From positions 248,001 through 312,000 of the forward strand of contig NZ_JBGUAZ010000004.1 of assembly GCF_041821085.1 (NCBI RefSeq): a DNA stretch of 64,000 bases, read 5' to 3'. Under the pieces are notes generated by a model. That model had not been told where the DNA came from. It worked only from the letters and a program-made list of their open reading frames with translations, and did no database searches. Positions 26,665 through 35,921 of the stretch are shown here, piece after piece; the first letter of the stretch is position 1, and the number at the start of each line of letters is the position of its first letter. The translations under genes were made by a program, and so were the position numbers. This DNA comes from Natrinema sp. HArc-T2 (GTDB lineage Archaea; Halobacteriota; Halobacteria; Halobacteriales; Natrialbaceae).

Positions 26665-27072
26665 ATGGCCTGTTCCAACTGCGGTACGGCCACGATTTCG
26701 TTTGCCGTTCCGGAAGAGTACCGTACGGACGCGCCGTCGGCAGCCAGCGTCGTTTCGTTCTGCCCGCACTGTCTGACCCTCGAGCCAGCCACCGGTGAGG
26801 CAACTCAGACGAGCGAGGGAGACCCCGAGTTTACCCGGGTCAGCGATGGGTTTCCGACTCAGCCCGCACGTGCGGTCCCGCTTGCGCTCGCAATCGGCCT
26901 CTGTTCGTCACTCGCGACGAACCGCACTGCAATCGAGCTGTTGCTGAGAGAAGTCGAACGAGCCGGCACTGATCCGTTGCTGGTGCTCGACCGGCTGGTC
27001 GCCGATCCATCGGTCGACCCGGCGATCGATCTCGAGCGGCGACGCCACCAGCTCGAGCAACTGCTCTACTGA
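26665..27072 (+). CDS. Small zinc-ribbon protein (DUF6276-type)
   Basis: A 135-residue protein starting MACSNCGTATISF. Two CxxC pairs, CSNC near residue 3 and CPHC near 36, suggest a zinc ribbon. The rest is helical (ARAVPLALAIGLCSSLATNR, ELLLREVERAGTDPLLVLDRL). It follows atpD by about 33 bases on the same strand and may be co-transcribed. The family name is from memory; function is unknown. A TTG at 26658 lies just upstream but the ATG at 26665 is more likely. Confidence 0.72.
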   Translation: MACSNCGTATISFAVPEEYRTDAPSAASVVSFCPHCLTLEPATGEATQTSEGDPEFTRVSDGFPTQPARAVPLALAIGLCSSLATNRTAIELLLREVERAGTDPLLVLDRLVADPSVDPAIDLERRRHQLEQLLY

Positions 27073-27199
27073 CGGTATCGGCTGTGCGCTGCTGGACTAA
27101 ACTGACGTGTACGAACAACACAGAGACCGCCAGCGTGAGACGCTGACGCTCGCTGATACGGGACGCGAGAGTGAGCGCAGTCCAGGTACCTGTTAGCAG

Positions 27200-27598
27200 T
27201 TACTTGCCCGTCGGCCGCACGCTATTGCTGACGGCCTGTTTCACCTGCAGGGCGGCACTGGCTGCCAGCCCGCGGGCGACTTCGTCGCGTTCGTCGTCGG
27301 TGATGACCTCCTCGGCAGCCACGGCGTCCTCGAGGTCAGGCGTGAAGCCGGCGCTGACGGGGTGGCCGACCGGCGGCCGAACGGCGACAGTGACCTGCGG
27401 GCCGGTCATGCCACTCGAGACGTCGGCGTCGACGACGTATTCGTTGGGGAGGAACTCGCGTGTGCGCGCAGCGATCCGCGAGACGTCGCGGTGAAGCAGT
27501 CGTTTCTGCGCACTCGAGAGGTCCGGAACGTCCGCCGCGGCACGCTGCCCAGCCCCAGTCTCGCCCGGTAGCCCTGCGTACGGCGTATTTCCGTTCAT
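27200..27598 (-). CDS. Conserved haloarchaeal protein (DUF5811-type)
   Basis: A 132-residue acidic protein, start MNGNTPYAGLPGE at 27598. The central block (LSSAQKRLLHRDVSRIAART, EFLPNEYVVDADVSSGMTGP) looks like a small alpha/beta domain, followed by QVTVAVRPPVGHPVSAGF and a helical C-terminus. No membrane segment. It is downstream of the arginine decarboxylase on the same strand, with a 59-base gap, so the two may be co-transcribed. Function unknown; family label from memory. Confidence 0.7.
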   Translation of the reverse strand: MNGNTPYAGLPGETGAGQRAAADVPDLSSAQKRLLHRDVSRIAARTREFLPNEYVVDADVSSGMTGPQVTVAVRPPVGHPVSAGFTPDLEDAVAAEEVITDDERDEVARGLAASAALQVKQAVSNSVRPTGK

Positions 27599-27657
27599 GA
27601 GAAGTGTGTACCCGTAGCAACGAACTGCCGGGTGAAAAGGGTTCGCCTTCAAGCAGT

Positions 27658-28137
27658 CTACAGGATCGGCTCGCTTTCGCCGTACACCGCGAGGACGACG
27701 GCGGTCGTGTATCGGCCCGAATCGGCCTGGTGGCTCTCGACGGCGATGCGTGGCTCGGTAAACACCCAGTCGCGCAGGTTCTGGCCCGCGGCGAGCCCTT
27801 CGCGGACCCGGCGCTCGACGTCCTCACGGTCCATCTCGCCGGACGTCTCGTAGAATAGTCCAGGACCGTCGTCGACTGACTGAGACCACGCGAGCGCGGC
27901 GCTCGCGCGACCGGGACCAGCGGTTGTCGCCCGGGCTTCGACGACAGTCAAGCGCTCGCCGGCAGGGCCGAGATCGGGGGCAGTACCGACAGCTTCGACG
28001 TGGGTCTCGGCGGGGATCACCGAGGACACCGAAACGAGGTTGTAGTTCTCGACGCCGGCGTCGGCGAGCGCGGCGTCGTAGGACGACATCGCCGTGGGGC
28101 CCGATGCGGTTCCCCAGACGACTCGAATCGTGCTCAT
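27658..28137 (-). CDS. pdaD: Pyruvoyl-dependent arginine decarboxylase
   Basis: A 159-residue proenzyme. Self-cleavage should occur between Ser38 and Ser39 in LVSVSSVIP, converting the second Ser to the pyruvoyl group of the alpha chain. The Gly/Ser-rich N-terminus and the GMGHAW-less short C-terminus match PvlArgDC. The enzyme converts arginine to agmatine, which archaea need for the agmatidine wobble base of tRNA-Ile and for polyamine synthesis. ATG 28137 is chosen because it precedes the family N-terminus (STIRVVWGTASGP); a start at 28209 would add unrelated residues. Confidence 0.9.
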   Translation of the reverse strand: MSTIRVVWGTASGPTAMSSYDAALADAGVENYNLVSVSSVIPAETHVEAVGTAPDLGPAGERLTVVEARATTAGPGRASAALAWSQSVDDGPGLFYETSGEMDREDVERRVREGLAAGQNLRDWVFTEPRIAVESHQADSGRYTTAVVLAVYGESEPIL

Positions 28138-28235
28138 ACTCGTTCTCGGGGCCGGGCAGCGTAAGGCGTTGCGATTCATTCGAGCGACAGTAATACCAAT
28201 TGTTATCACCGAGACGATCGAAGTGTTAGGAAACT

Positions 28236-28673
28236 ATGGTCTTTGACCGCCGATCCCTGCTTGGGAGTGCCGTTGCGCTCTCGATCCCAGCCCTCTCGGG
28301 GTGTGTTCGTTTCCAAGGAAAACAGGGCACCGACCCTGACTCAGTGCAGGCAAGTGGCCAAGGTGCAGGTGCTGCGGATGTCTCCGTCCATAACCTCCAC
28401 GATGAGCCGGTCACGATCTCGATTCACGCCGAGAACATCGAAGAGAATAGGAATCAGGAAGACGAGGTTCCGATCGCCGAAACGGTAACACTCGAGTCCG
28501 CACAGACGCACACAGTCAACAACAAAACGCGGTTTGGTTCGGAATACACGGTGTCAGTGTCCTTGGATAACGTGTACACCGAAGAGGCGACCTGGACGCC
28601 CGACAGTGGTGGCGGTCTCCACGTCATTTATGACGGGTCTGAGAACTTCATCTTCGCCGACGAGTTCGCCTGA
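28236..28673 (+). CDS. Small Tat-exported lipoprotein
   Basis: A 145-residue protein with a twin-arginine signal (DRRSLLGSAVALSIPALSGC) and lipobox LSGC with the lipidated Cys at about residue 23. The mature part is a single beta-sandwich-like domain (ADVSVHNLHDEPVTISIHAE, TVSVSLDNVYTEEATWTPD). It resembles haloarchaeal Ig-like lipoproteins. No function is recognised. It diverges from the arginine decarboxylase gene. Confidence 0.72.
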   Translation: MVFDRRSLLGSAVALSIPALSGCVRFQGKQGTDPDSVQASGQGAGAADVSVHNLHDEPVTISIHAENIEENRNQEDEVPIAETVTLESAQTHTVNNKTRFGSEYTVSVSLDNVYTEEATWTPDSGGGLHVIYDGSENFIFADEFA

Positions 28674-28885
28674 TTCGAGGTTGTAACCGGTTTCAGACAC
28701 CCGCACGACTCGCCAGCGCAGCCCTGTCGCGCTGTGAGAGAGTCAGTGCCAGATTGCGACACGGTCTCTCTGAACCGTCGAGTTGTATGAAATCGGCAGC
28801 GTTCGACCCGATCCACCGAACGCAGTCTCGATAACGCCACTTCGAACGCCTATCGAAATCGAACCCCCGCCAGCCGTCGGCGGTG

Positions 28886-30118
28886 TTACTGGTAGAAGTA
28901 GCCTGCCGACGAAACCACGTCGCTCGAGTCGTCCTCTTCGATCTTCTCTAAGGCATCGACGAAGTCCTGATGAATGACCTCGTCGCGGTCGTTACGGATG
29001 GCAAACATGCCAGCTTCGGTGGCGAGGCTCTCGATTTCGGCGCCGGAGTAGCCGTCGGTGTCGGCGGCCAATTCGGCGAAGTCGACATCGTCGGCGACGT
29101 TCATGTCGCGTGTGTGGATCTCGAGGATCTGTTCGCGCCCGGACTCGTCGGGTTCGGGCACTTCGATGAGGCGGTCGAACCGACCGGGGCGGAGGATGGC
29201 CCGATCGAGCATGTCGAAGCGGTTGGTCGCGGCGATGATGCGGATCTCGCCACGGGCCTCGAACCCGTCCATCTCGGAGAGCAGTTGCATCATCGTTCGC
29301 TGGACCTCGGCGTCGCCGGAGGTTTTGGACTCGGTCCGACGGGTCGCGATGGCGTCGATCTCGTCGATGAAGATGATGGCTGGTTCGCGCTCGCGGGCCA
29401 TCTCGAAGAGGTCACGGACGAGCCTCGAACCCTCGCCGATGAACTTGCGGACGAGTTCCGAGCCGGCCATCTTGATGAAGGTGGCGTCGGTCTCGTGGGC
29501 GACGGCTTTCGCGAGCATCGTTTTGCCGGTGCCCGGCGGGCCGTACAGGAGCACGCCGCTCGGGGGATCGATGCCGACCTCGTCGAACAGTTCGGGTTCG
29601 GACAGTGGCTGCTCGACGGCCTCGCGGACCTCGCGGACCTGCTCGTCGATGCCGCCGATGTCGGCGTAGGTGACCGCGGGTTTCTCGGTGATCTCCATCG
29701 ACTGGGCGCGCGCGTCGGTCTCGGCGTTCAGAACCGTCTGGATCGCAAAGGAGTCGTTGACGGCGACGCGGTCGCCGGGCTCGACGCGGTCGACCATCCG
29801 CGGAGAGACATCGGTGAGCACTTCCTGATTGTTGCCGTGTTGCTTGACGATGACCTGCGCGTCGTCGAGGACGTCCTCGACGGTGGCGATGTACAGCGAC
29901 GAGCTCTTGAGCATCTCGTTTTCGCGTTCGATCCGATCGACTTTGTCCTGGAGGCGCTCGCGGCGGTCCTCGGCGTCATCGAGCTGGGCTGACAGCTGCT
30001 CGTTGACGTCGACGATATCCTCGTAATGCCCGCGAAGCGCCTCGAGCCGCTCGTCGTCGGGAAGATCGGAGTCGATATCGCGGTGAGGTCGGTCGGGAAT
30101 AGACGGGCTTCGAGACAT
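28886..30118 (-). CDS. pan: Proteasome-activating nucleotidase (PAN)
   Basis: A 410-residue AAA+ ATPase. An N-terminal coiled coil (LSAQLDDAEDRRERLQDKVD) is followed by an OB domain, then the AAA domain: Walker A GPPGTGKT, Walker B IIFIDEIDA, the pore loop with FIG and the second region of homology with LRPGRFDR. The C-terminus ends FYQ, the HbYX motif that opens the 20S proteasome gate. It unfolds substrates for the archaeal proteasome. The gap to the lipoprotein gene is about 210 bases. Confidence 0.97.
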   Translation of the reverse strand: MSRSPSIPDRPHRDIDSDLPDDERLEALRGHYEDIVDVNEQLSAQLDDAEDRRERLQDKVDRIERENEMLKSSSLYIATVEDVLDDAQVIVKQHGNNQEVLTDVSPRMVDRVEPGDRVAVNDSFAIQTVLNAETDARAQSMEITEKPAVTYADIGGIDEQVREVREAVEQPLSEPELFDEVGIDPPSGVLLYGPPGTGKTMLAKAVAHETDATFIKMAGSELVRKFIGEGSRLVRDLFEMAREREPAIIFIDEIDAIATRRTESKTSGDAEVQRTMMQLLSEMDGFEARGEIRIIAATNRFDMLDRAILRPGRFDRLIEVPEPDESGREQILEIHTRDMNVADDVDFAELAADTDGYSGAEIESLATEAGMFAIRNDRDEVIHQDFVDALEKIEEDDSSDVVSSAGYFYQ

Positions 30119-30239
30119 CCTGATATACGCCGATAAGATATGGACAGTAAATGTGCCTTTGGGTCGCGGAGGCAGAGCTATTGGGTATCGTTACTGTCCA
30201 CCCAGCAATTGCAAGCGATCGGGAGTGAACGTGCTCAGA

Positions 30240-32033
30240 TTAGTCGAGCAGCGACTCGAACTCGTCGAGACGCTCGCCGTAGGTCTCGAGCGCGCGGTCG
30301 ATCGGGTCCGAACTGCTCATGTCGACGCCCGCGATCCGCAGGAGCTCGAGGGGATACTCGCGGGAGCCCCGCTTGAGGAACTCGAGGTAGTCCTTGGCAG
30401 CGGGTTGGCCGCGTTCCAAGACGTCGTCAACGATCGCGAGCGCGGCGGAGATACCGGTCGCGTACTGGTAGACGTAGAAGGCCCGATAGAAGTGAGGAAT
30501 GCGCATCCACTCGCGGGCGATCCGGTCGTCGATGGCGGCAGGTTCGTAGTAGTCTTCCTTGAGCCCTCGATAAAGGTCGTCCAGCCGATCGGCGGTCAGC
30601 GGCTCGCCTGCCTCCTCGAGGCGGTGGGTTTCGTGTTCGAACTCCGCAAACAGCGTCTGGCGATAGAGCGTCGAGCGCACGCGCTCTACGAACTCGTTCA
30701 AGACGTGTTTGCGGAACTCGGGATCGTCGACCGTCTCGAGCAAGTGGTTGGTCAGCAGGGCCTCGTTGACCGTGCTGGCGACTTCGGCGACGAAGATTTC
30801 GTAGCTCGAGTAGACGTAGGGCTGTTCGTCCTTGGTGAGTTCGGAGTGCATCGAGTGGCCGAGTTCGTGGGCCAGCGTGTACATCGAGGCGATGTCCTGC
30901 TGGTAGTTCAGCAGGATAAACGGCTGAGTGTCGTAGGTGCCACCCGAGTACGCGCCGGACTGTTTGCCCTCGTTCTCGTAGACGTCGACCCACCGAGAGT
31001 CGAGACCCTCGGCGACGCGGGACTGGTACTCCTCGCCCAGCGGTGCGAGCGCGTCGACGACGTACTCGGTCGCCTGCTCGTACTCGAGGTCGGGTCCTTC
31101 GTCACCAGTCAGCGGCATGTAAAGGTCCCACATCTGCAGTTCGTCGACATCCAGCGCCTGCCGCTTGAGGTTGGCGTGATGGTGGAGCTTGTCGATGTTG
31201 TCGTGGACGGTGTCGACGAGCGTGTCGTAGACATCGACGGGGACGTTCGGGCCGTCGAGGGCGGCTTCGCGTGCCGTGTCGTAGTTGCGTGCCTGTGCCG
31301 TCTTTACGTCGGCTTTGACGCTGTTTTTGTAGCTCGCTGCGACCGTGTTCCGGACGGATTCCCACTCGTCGAAGTAGTTCTCGTAGACGCGTTTGCGGAA
31401 GTCCCGATCGGGCCGTTTGAGCAGATTTGTGAAGTTACTCTGGGTGATCTCGACGGCCTCGCCTTCGGGGTCCTCGATGGTCGGGAACGCCATGTCGGCG
31501 TTCGAGAGCATGGTGTAGACTTCGCCCGTCGCGCCGGTCACCTCACTCAAGTCCGCCAGCAGCGCTTCGACCTCAGCCGAGCGCGTGTGCGGTTTCATCC
31601 GGAGCACGTCGTCGACGTAGTGGTCGTAGGTCTCGAGGTCGGATTCCTCGTCGACCATCTCGTCGAACTCCTCGCGGGTCAGTTCCTGGAGTTCGGGGTC
31701 GATAAACGACGCCGCAGACTGGGCGTCGACAGCAAGCGACTGTGCGCGGGCAGTCAGCGCCTGGTAGTGCTGGTCGGTCGTGTCCTCGTCGCGGCGCATG
31801 CGGGCGTAGGCCGCGACCGTCGACACCTCGCGCATGAGCTCGTCGCGTAACTCGAGCACTTCGAGGAGGGTTTCGGCGTCGTCGGTCGTCTGTCCCTCGT
31901 AGGACGCGAGGTCCTCGACGCGTTCGGCGACTGCCTCGTAGGCGGCCTCCCAGTCATCGTCGGTCGCGTAGATGCTCTCGAGGTCCCAGGTATATTCCTC
32001 ATCGACCTCGGAGCGGTCGGGAACGGAACTCAT
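30240..32033 (-). CDS. pepF: Oligoendopeptidase F (M3 family)
   Basis: A 597-residue M3 metallopeptidase. The zinc site HELGH is at 389-393 with the third ligand Glu about 28 residues later. PAYSGGTYDTQPFILLN and SRWVDVYENEGK blocks before it, and IASMYTLAHELGHSMHS around it, are PepF signatures. It degrades cytoplasmic oligopeptides of about 7-17 residues. ATG 32033 directly precedes the conserved helical N-terminus (SSVPDRSEVDEEYTWDL); a longer in-frame 5' extension runs into the palindromic repeat and is rejected. It follows PAN at a 120-base distance on the same strand. Confidence 0.95.
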   Translation of the reverse strand: MSSVPDRSEVDEEYTWDLESIYATDDDWEAAYEAVAERVEDLASYEGQTTDDAETLLEVLELRDELMREVSTVAAYARMRRDEDTTDQHYQALTARAQSLAVDAQSAASFIDPELQELTREEFDEMVDEESDLETYDHYVDDVLRMKPHTRSAEVEALLADLSEVTGATGEVYTMLSNADMAFPTIEDPEGEAVEITQSNFTNLLKRPDRDFRKRVYENYFDEWESVRNTVAASYKNSVKADVKTAQARNYDTAREAALDGPNVPVDVYDTLVDTVHDNIDKLHHHANLKRQALDVDELQMWDLYMPLTGDEGPDLEYEQATEYVVDALAPLGEEYQSRVAEGLDSRWVDVYENEGKQSGAYSGGTYDTQPFILLNYQQDIASMYTLAHELGHSMHSELTKDEQPYVYSSYEIFVAEVASTVNEALLTNHLLETVDDPEFRKHVLNEFVERVRSTLYRQTLFAEFEHETHRLEEAGEPLTADRLDDLYRGLKEDYYEPAAIDDRIAREWMRIPHFYRAFYVYQYATGISAALAIVDDVLERGQPAAKDYLEFLKRGSREYPLELLRIAGVDMSSSDPIDRALETYGERLDEFESLLD

Positions 32034-32093
32034 AGCTCCGGTTTCGGAGCCCCCGCGGTAAAGCGTGTCGGACCCTTTCACGGCGTATCCGAG

Positions 32094-32170
32094 ACCGTCT
32101 GCTGTTTCGCTATCCCGGTGGAGTCGCCGGGCAGTCGCGGGCCCACCGGCACCCACTGCCAGCAGTCAGT
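32094..32170. repeat. Intergenic palindromic repeat, copy C
   Basis: About 77 bp: left end ACCGTCTGCTGTTTCGCTATCCCGG-type sequence (first 20: ACCGTCTGCTGTTTCGCTAT), right end CCGGCACCCACTGCCAGCAG. The two ends pair imperfectly, and the right half resembles copy B. It lies between pepF and the PQQ-repeat gene. Confidence 0.6.
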
Positions 32171-32231
32171 GTCAGTCGGCACTATATTCAGTCATAATTA
32201 TCTTTTGTAGCCGGCACGCTACAAAGAGACG

Positions 32232-33530
32232 ATGCAACAGATTTCACGGCGAGCGATGATCGGAGCGTGTGGGGCGTCGCTCGCGTTCGGTGCGGGCTGT
32301 CTCGGTGACACGGCTGATTCAGACGGAACCGGGCCCAATCAAGGGACAGGGAACAACTGGTGGGCATCGTTCCGTGCCGGGCCGTCGAACACGGGATCCG
32401 TCGACACGGCCATTCCGACGGCGGAACCAACAGAGCGATGGACTGCGGAGCTCGCTCGGGAACCGAAGACCGCAGCCATCGTCGACAGAACCGCGTATCT
32501 CGCTGCCGGCTCGACGCTCCACGCGATCGGCCTCGAGTCGGGCAAAACACAGTGGACGGTCGCCCTCGAGAGCGATCGGACCGCCGCGCCAGCCGTGACT
32601 GACGACGCCGTGGTCTGTCCGACCGGTTCCGGGCTGATCGTCGTCAACCGCGATGGAAAAGACAGGCGACGGATCGGGTTCGATGGCGACGTGTCGAGTC
32701 TGCGCTGGACGACACAGCAACAGGTCCAGTCGAAGCCGTCGTCACCGACCGTCGCCGACGGCACGGCCTACGTCGGAACGTCGAACGGCGATCTCATCGC
32801 GGTCGCGCTCGACGAGGATGGCGTGACGTGGCAGTCCTCCGCGACGGTCGGCTGGACAACCCTCTCGCAGGCCCGGCAGTCGGGTGCCGTCGTCTCCTCG
32901 CCCGCCGTCGCGGGCGGCCGGGTGATCGTCGGTACCGAGGCGGGTATTGCAGCGTTCGACGCGACCAGCGGCTCGAGCGAGTGGACTCACGAAACCGACC
33001 GCGCAGTGCGATCAGCGCCGGCTGTCGTGGATGGCATGGTCTACGTCGGCGGCACGAAGCCGTTCGCACTCGAAGCCAACAGTGGCGACCTCGAGTGGCA
33101 GGCCGAGGATGCGTTCACGGCGATGGCCGACCGCCGGTCGAACAGGTGGACCGGGGCGCGTCAACTCCAGCAGCGAGTGGCGATGGAGCCGTCAGTCGCA
33201 GTCGCCGACGAGCTCGTCGTCGTCCACGAACCGGACGAACGACTGGTGGCACTCGAGCGAAGCGACGGCAGCACGCGGTGGGAGACGCCGCTCGAGCGCA
33301 TCGAGCCGATGGCGGTCCAGTACGCGCCGAGCTGGTCGTCGCCGGCGATTGCCGGTGACGTGGTCGTCGTCGGAACGTCACAGGGACTCGTCGCCGCCTC
33401 GCTGACCGACGGCGAGGGACTGTGGCGAGTTTCGACCGAGAGTCGCGTCGTCGCATCACCTGCGGTTGCCGACGGGACGGTCGTCGTCGGCGATAGCAGT
33501 GGGATGGTCTATGCACTCGCGGAGACTTAG
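32232..33530 (+). CDS. Exported PQQ-like beta-propeller lipoprotein
   Basis: A 432-residue protein with a Tat-type signal (SRRAMIGACGASLAFGAGC) whose Cys near residue 19 may be lipidated. The body is a set of PQQ-like propeller repeats: short blades ending in G-x-x-x-W (GKTQWTVALES, GVTWQSSATV, GSSEWTHETD, GDLEWQAED, GSTRWETPLE, GEGLWRVSTES) separated by GTAYVG/GMVYVGG strands. Such propellers often hold quinone cofactors or act as scaffolds; the outer-surface role is unknown. A TTATCTTTTG promoter-like element lies about 30 bases before the ATG. Confidence 0.85.
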   Translation: MQQISRRAMIGACGASLAFGAGCLGDTADSDGTGPNQGTGNNWWASFRAGPSNTGSVDTAIPTAEPTERWTAELAREPKTAAIVDRTAYLAAGSTLHAIGLESGKTQWTVALESDRTAAPAVTDDAVVCPTGSGLIVVNRDGKDRRRIGFDGDVSSLRWTTQQQVQSKPSSPTVADGTAYVGTSNGDLIAVALDEDGVTWQSSATVGWTTLSQARQSGAVVSSPAVAGGRVIVGTEAGIAAFDATSGSSEWTHETDRAVRSAPAVVDGMVYVGGTKPFALEANSGDLEWQAEDAFTAMADRRSNRWTGARQLQQRVAMEPSVAVADELVVVHEPDERLVALERSDGSTRWETPLERIEPMAVQYAPSWSSPAIAGDVVVVGTSQGLVAASLTDGEGLWRVSTESRVVASPAVADGTVVVGDSSGMVYALAET

Positions 33531-33563
33531 ATTTCGGCGTCGACCGTAATCGCTCGTTCGACT

Positions 33564-34403
33564 CTACCGTATCCCGTCGGCGACCTGACCGGCGACTCGC
33601 GCTCCCGTCCGCCGTTCGATGCGACGGCGGTCGAACACGGCGCGAGCGCTCTCGGCGGCGTCGTCGTCGGTCTCGAACGTGAGGTCGGGATAGGCTACGT
33701 CGGTCAAGACGAGCGGCTCCGGCGGTGCCGGCGCGATACCCTCGGGACCGGGCAGCGGCTCGGGCTCGAACACCCGATCGAGTTTCGCGAACGACGACTC
33801 GCCGCTCCCGATCTCACAGGCCAGCGAGACGAGTCGTCGGACGAGTTCGCGGGTGAATCCGCCCGCGCTGGCAGTGACGACGAGGTAGTCGCCGTCTCTG
33901 GTCGCTGTCAGCGCCAAGGTTCGTTCGGTGTTGTGATCGTCGGGTGTCAGATTCGCCACGTCGTGCGTTCCGGATAGCGCCTCACAGGCGGTCAAAAAGT
34001 GCTCGTCGTCGATCAGAGCTATCTCGGAATCAGCCGGGACGTCGGATGGTGCGTACAGGTGATAGGTGTACGTCCGGCGGCTCGCGTGATGAGTCGCGTG
34101 GAACCCGTCGGGTGCGTCGGCGCTCGCCCACGCGCGCACGTCGGCGGGGAGTTCGGCATTGAGCGCCCGCGGCGTGAGCCAGCCGGGGGCCTCGAGTGCG
34201 ATCGTCTGGGCGAGCGCGGAGACGCCCGCGTCGGTGCGACCGGCAGCGGCGTAGCCGTCGGGTTTGTCGGCATCGGACTCGAGGACCCCGAGTGCCCGAA
34301 GCGCGTCGAAAATGGTGTCCTCGACGGTTGGAACATCGGGCTGGCGCTGGTAGCCGTAGTAGTCCGTGCCGTCATAGGCGATCCGGAACGCGCGGAGGAG
34401 CAT
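33564..34403 (-). CDS. truA: tRNA pseudouridine synthase A
   Basis: A 279-residue TruA. The catalytic Asp58 is in AGRTDAGVSALA, preceded by the substrate-binding YDGTDYYGYQRQ. The rest follows archaeal TruA with FTRELVRRLVSLACEIG. It isomerises uridines at positions 38-40 of the tRNA anticodon arm. ATG 34403 precedes LLRAFRIAYDGT. It is convergent with the propeller gene. Confidence 0.95.
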   Translation of the reverse strand: MLLRAFRIAYDGTDYYGYQRQPDVPTVEDTIFDALRALGVLESDADKPDGYAAAGRTDAGVSALAQTIALEAPGWLTPRALNAELPADVRAWASADAPDGFHATHHASRRTYTYHLYAPSDVPADSEIALIDDEHFLTACEALSGTHDVANLTPDDHNTERTLALTATRDGDYLVVTASAGGFTRELVRRLVSLACEIGSGESSFAKLDRVFEPEPLPGPEGIAPAPPEPLVLTDVAYPDLTFETDDDAAESARAVFDRRRIERRTGARVAGQVADGIR

Positions 34404-34541
34404 GGAATCTCGAGTCGATCCAGCGGGGCCAGCGGGTTATACTGTTCGCTGTGGACTCGGACGGATGCAAGCAATGCGGCGAGAGCGCGAACATCAGCGC
34501 GCCGATCTCGAGACCGATCCGAGGCTGGTCTCGGTCGACCG

Positions 34542-35039
34542 TTACAGTTCGTCGTCGGTGTCGTAGCCGTCAGAGTCTGTATCGTCGATCTCGATCTCGG
34601 TCTCGTCGACATCGAATTCGTCGGTCTCGAGTGGCGACCCATCGGCAGTGATCGTTCCATCCTGAATCTCGATCGTGACACCGTCGTCGTCGGACGACGC
34701 CCCCAACAGCTGGCTGGTCGCCGATTCGACTTCCCGATTGATCGACCAGGCGAACCGCAGTACCGACTCGAATTCGGTGCCGACCTCGCGGACGCTGCGC
34801 TGGTCGGCAAGCGTCCCCAGACTCTGTGCGCCCTCCGGGTGGAGGTATTGGATCGGGTGGTCGGTTGGGACTTCCCGCAGGTCGAGATCGAACGACCAGA
34901 GATACGGCAGGAGCTGGAGGGCGTAGCCCTGCGGTTTGGGTGCCCGCCGGCCAGCTGCGGTCAACGCGACGGTCTTCGCCGTCGACTCGCTGTCGGTGTC
35001 GAAGGAGACGCCCGGTATGCCCGGAATGGTGACTCGCAT
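34542..35039 (-). CDS. Conserved acidic protein of unknown function
   Basis: A 165-residue protein. The ordered part is residues 1-125: VTIPGIPGVSFDTDSES, then a helical stretch (GYALQLLPYLWSFDLDLREV) and QSLGTLADQRSVREVGTEFE. The tail (VDETEIEIDDTDSDGYDTDDEL) is a near-pure acidic disordered extension. No membrane segment and no recognised domain. It lies between truA and the SDR gene on the same strand. The haloarchaeal acidic composition supports a real gene. Confidence 0.65.
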   Translation of the reverse strand: MRVTIPGIPGVSFDTDSESTAKTVALTAAGRRAPKPQGYALQLLPYLWSFDLDLREVPTDHPIQYLHPEGAQSLGTLADQRSVREVGTEFESVLRFAWSINREVESATSQLLGASSDDDGVTIEIQDGTITADGSPLETDEFDVDETEIEIDDTDSDGYDTDDEL

Positions 35040-35096
35040 ACTCGAGTGAGAGAGTCACGGACGGGTGAGTCCACACCCGGCACACCCAACCCCGTT

Positions 35097-35840
35097 TTAT
35101 CGGATGGTGTCGGCGAACTTGTCCCGCCGGTAGAGATCGAGTTCGGTCACGCTCGAGCCGCCCCGACTCGCGGCAAAGCGGATCGCCTCGGCGATTTCCT
35201 CTGGTTCGGTCGCCTCCCCCTCGTCGAAGCGCTCGACGAAGGGGTCGCCGTCGGTGCTCCCGAACTGCGAGCGGACTTCGGAGGGGTTGACGATCGTGAC
35301 GCCGACGCCGTCGTCGCCGACCTGGGCGGCGACGCTCTTGGCGAAGCCCCGAACCCACCACTTCGACGCGGCATAGACAGGGTTGAACGGTCGCGGGTAC
35401 TGGCCGGCGAAACTGCCGACGAAGATCAGGTGCCCACCGCGCTCGCGGACGTGCGGAACCGCCGCCCGTGTCGCGTAGAAGACACCGTCGACGTTGGTCT
35501 CCTGCATCGTCTCGTACTCGTCGGTTGTCAGCGCCTCGACGTCGCTCCCGCGGGCCAGCCCCGCGTTGTTAACCAACACGTCGATCCCGCCAAAGCGGTC
35601 GACGGTCGTCTCGATGAGTGCATCGATGTCGTCCTCCTCGCGGACGTCCGTCGGGACGACCAGCGTCTCGACGTCGTGGTCGGCCTCGAGGTCGTCGGCA
35701 ACTGCTTCCAGTTGCGCCTCGCTTCGCGCCGCGAGAACAACGTTTGCACCCGCCGCCGCGAGTTCGTGGCAGGTCGCCGCACCGATCCCGGAACTCGCAC
35801 CCGTGACGATCGCCGTTTGCTGCTCGAGTGTGGTAGACAT
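35097..35840 (-). CDS. Short-chain dehydrogenase/reductase
   Basis: A 247-residue classical SDR. The NAD(P) motif TGASSGIG is near residues 11-18, NNAG at about 85, the active-site Ser in FVGSFAG and YAASK (Tyr-x3-Lys) near 150-154, all intact. Substrate unknown; similar haloarchaeal SDRs reduce ketones or sugars. Two adjacent Met codons at 35843 and 35840 exist; either is possible. Unlike the SDR at 1056 it keeps the full catalytic tetrad. Confidence 0.9.
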   Translation of the reverse strand: MSTTLEQQTAIVTGASSGIGAATCHELAAAGANVVLAARSEAQLEAVADDLEADHDVETLVVPTDVREEDDIDALIETTVDRFGGIDVLVNNAGLARGSDVEALTTDEYETMQETNVDGVFYATRAAVPHVRERGGHLIFVGSFAGQYPRPFNPVYAASKWWVRGFAKSVAAQVGDDGVGVTIVNPSEVRSQFGSTDGDPFVERFDEGEATEPEEIAEAIRFAASRGGSSVTELDLYRRDKFADTIR

Positions 35841-35921
35841 CATTGCCCACATCGACGGGCAGATGCTAAAAACGATGGCCGCGGTATCCGATATCCCGGT
35901 CGAAAGCGAGGGAACCGGTAG

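Noticed and set aside
28693-28750. A possible sixth palindromic repeat near the lipoprotein gene
   Set aside because: Only short matches (GCGGGTGT, GAAACC) to copy E; not enough to call.
35060-35096. A possible partial palindromic repeat next to the SDR gene
   Set aside because: It shares CGGCACACCC and AACCCCGTT with copy D but has no second arm; chance or relic.
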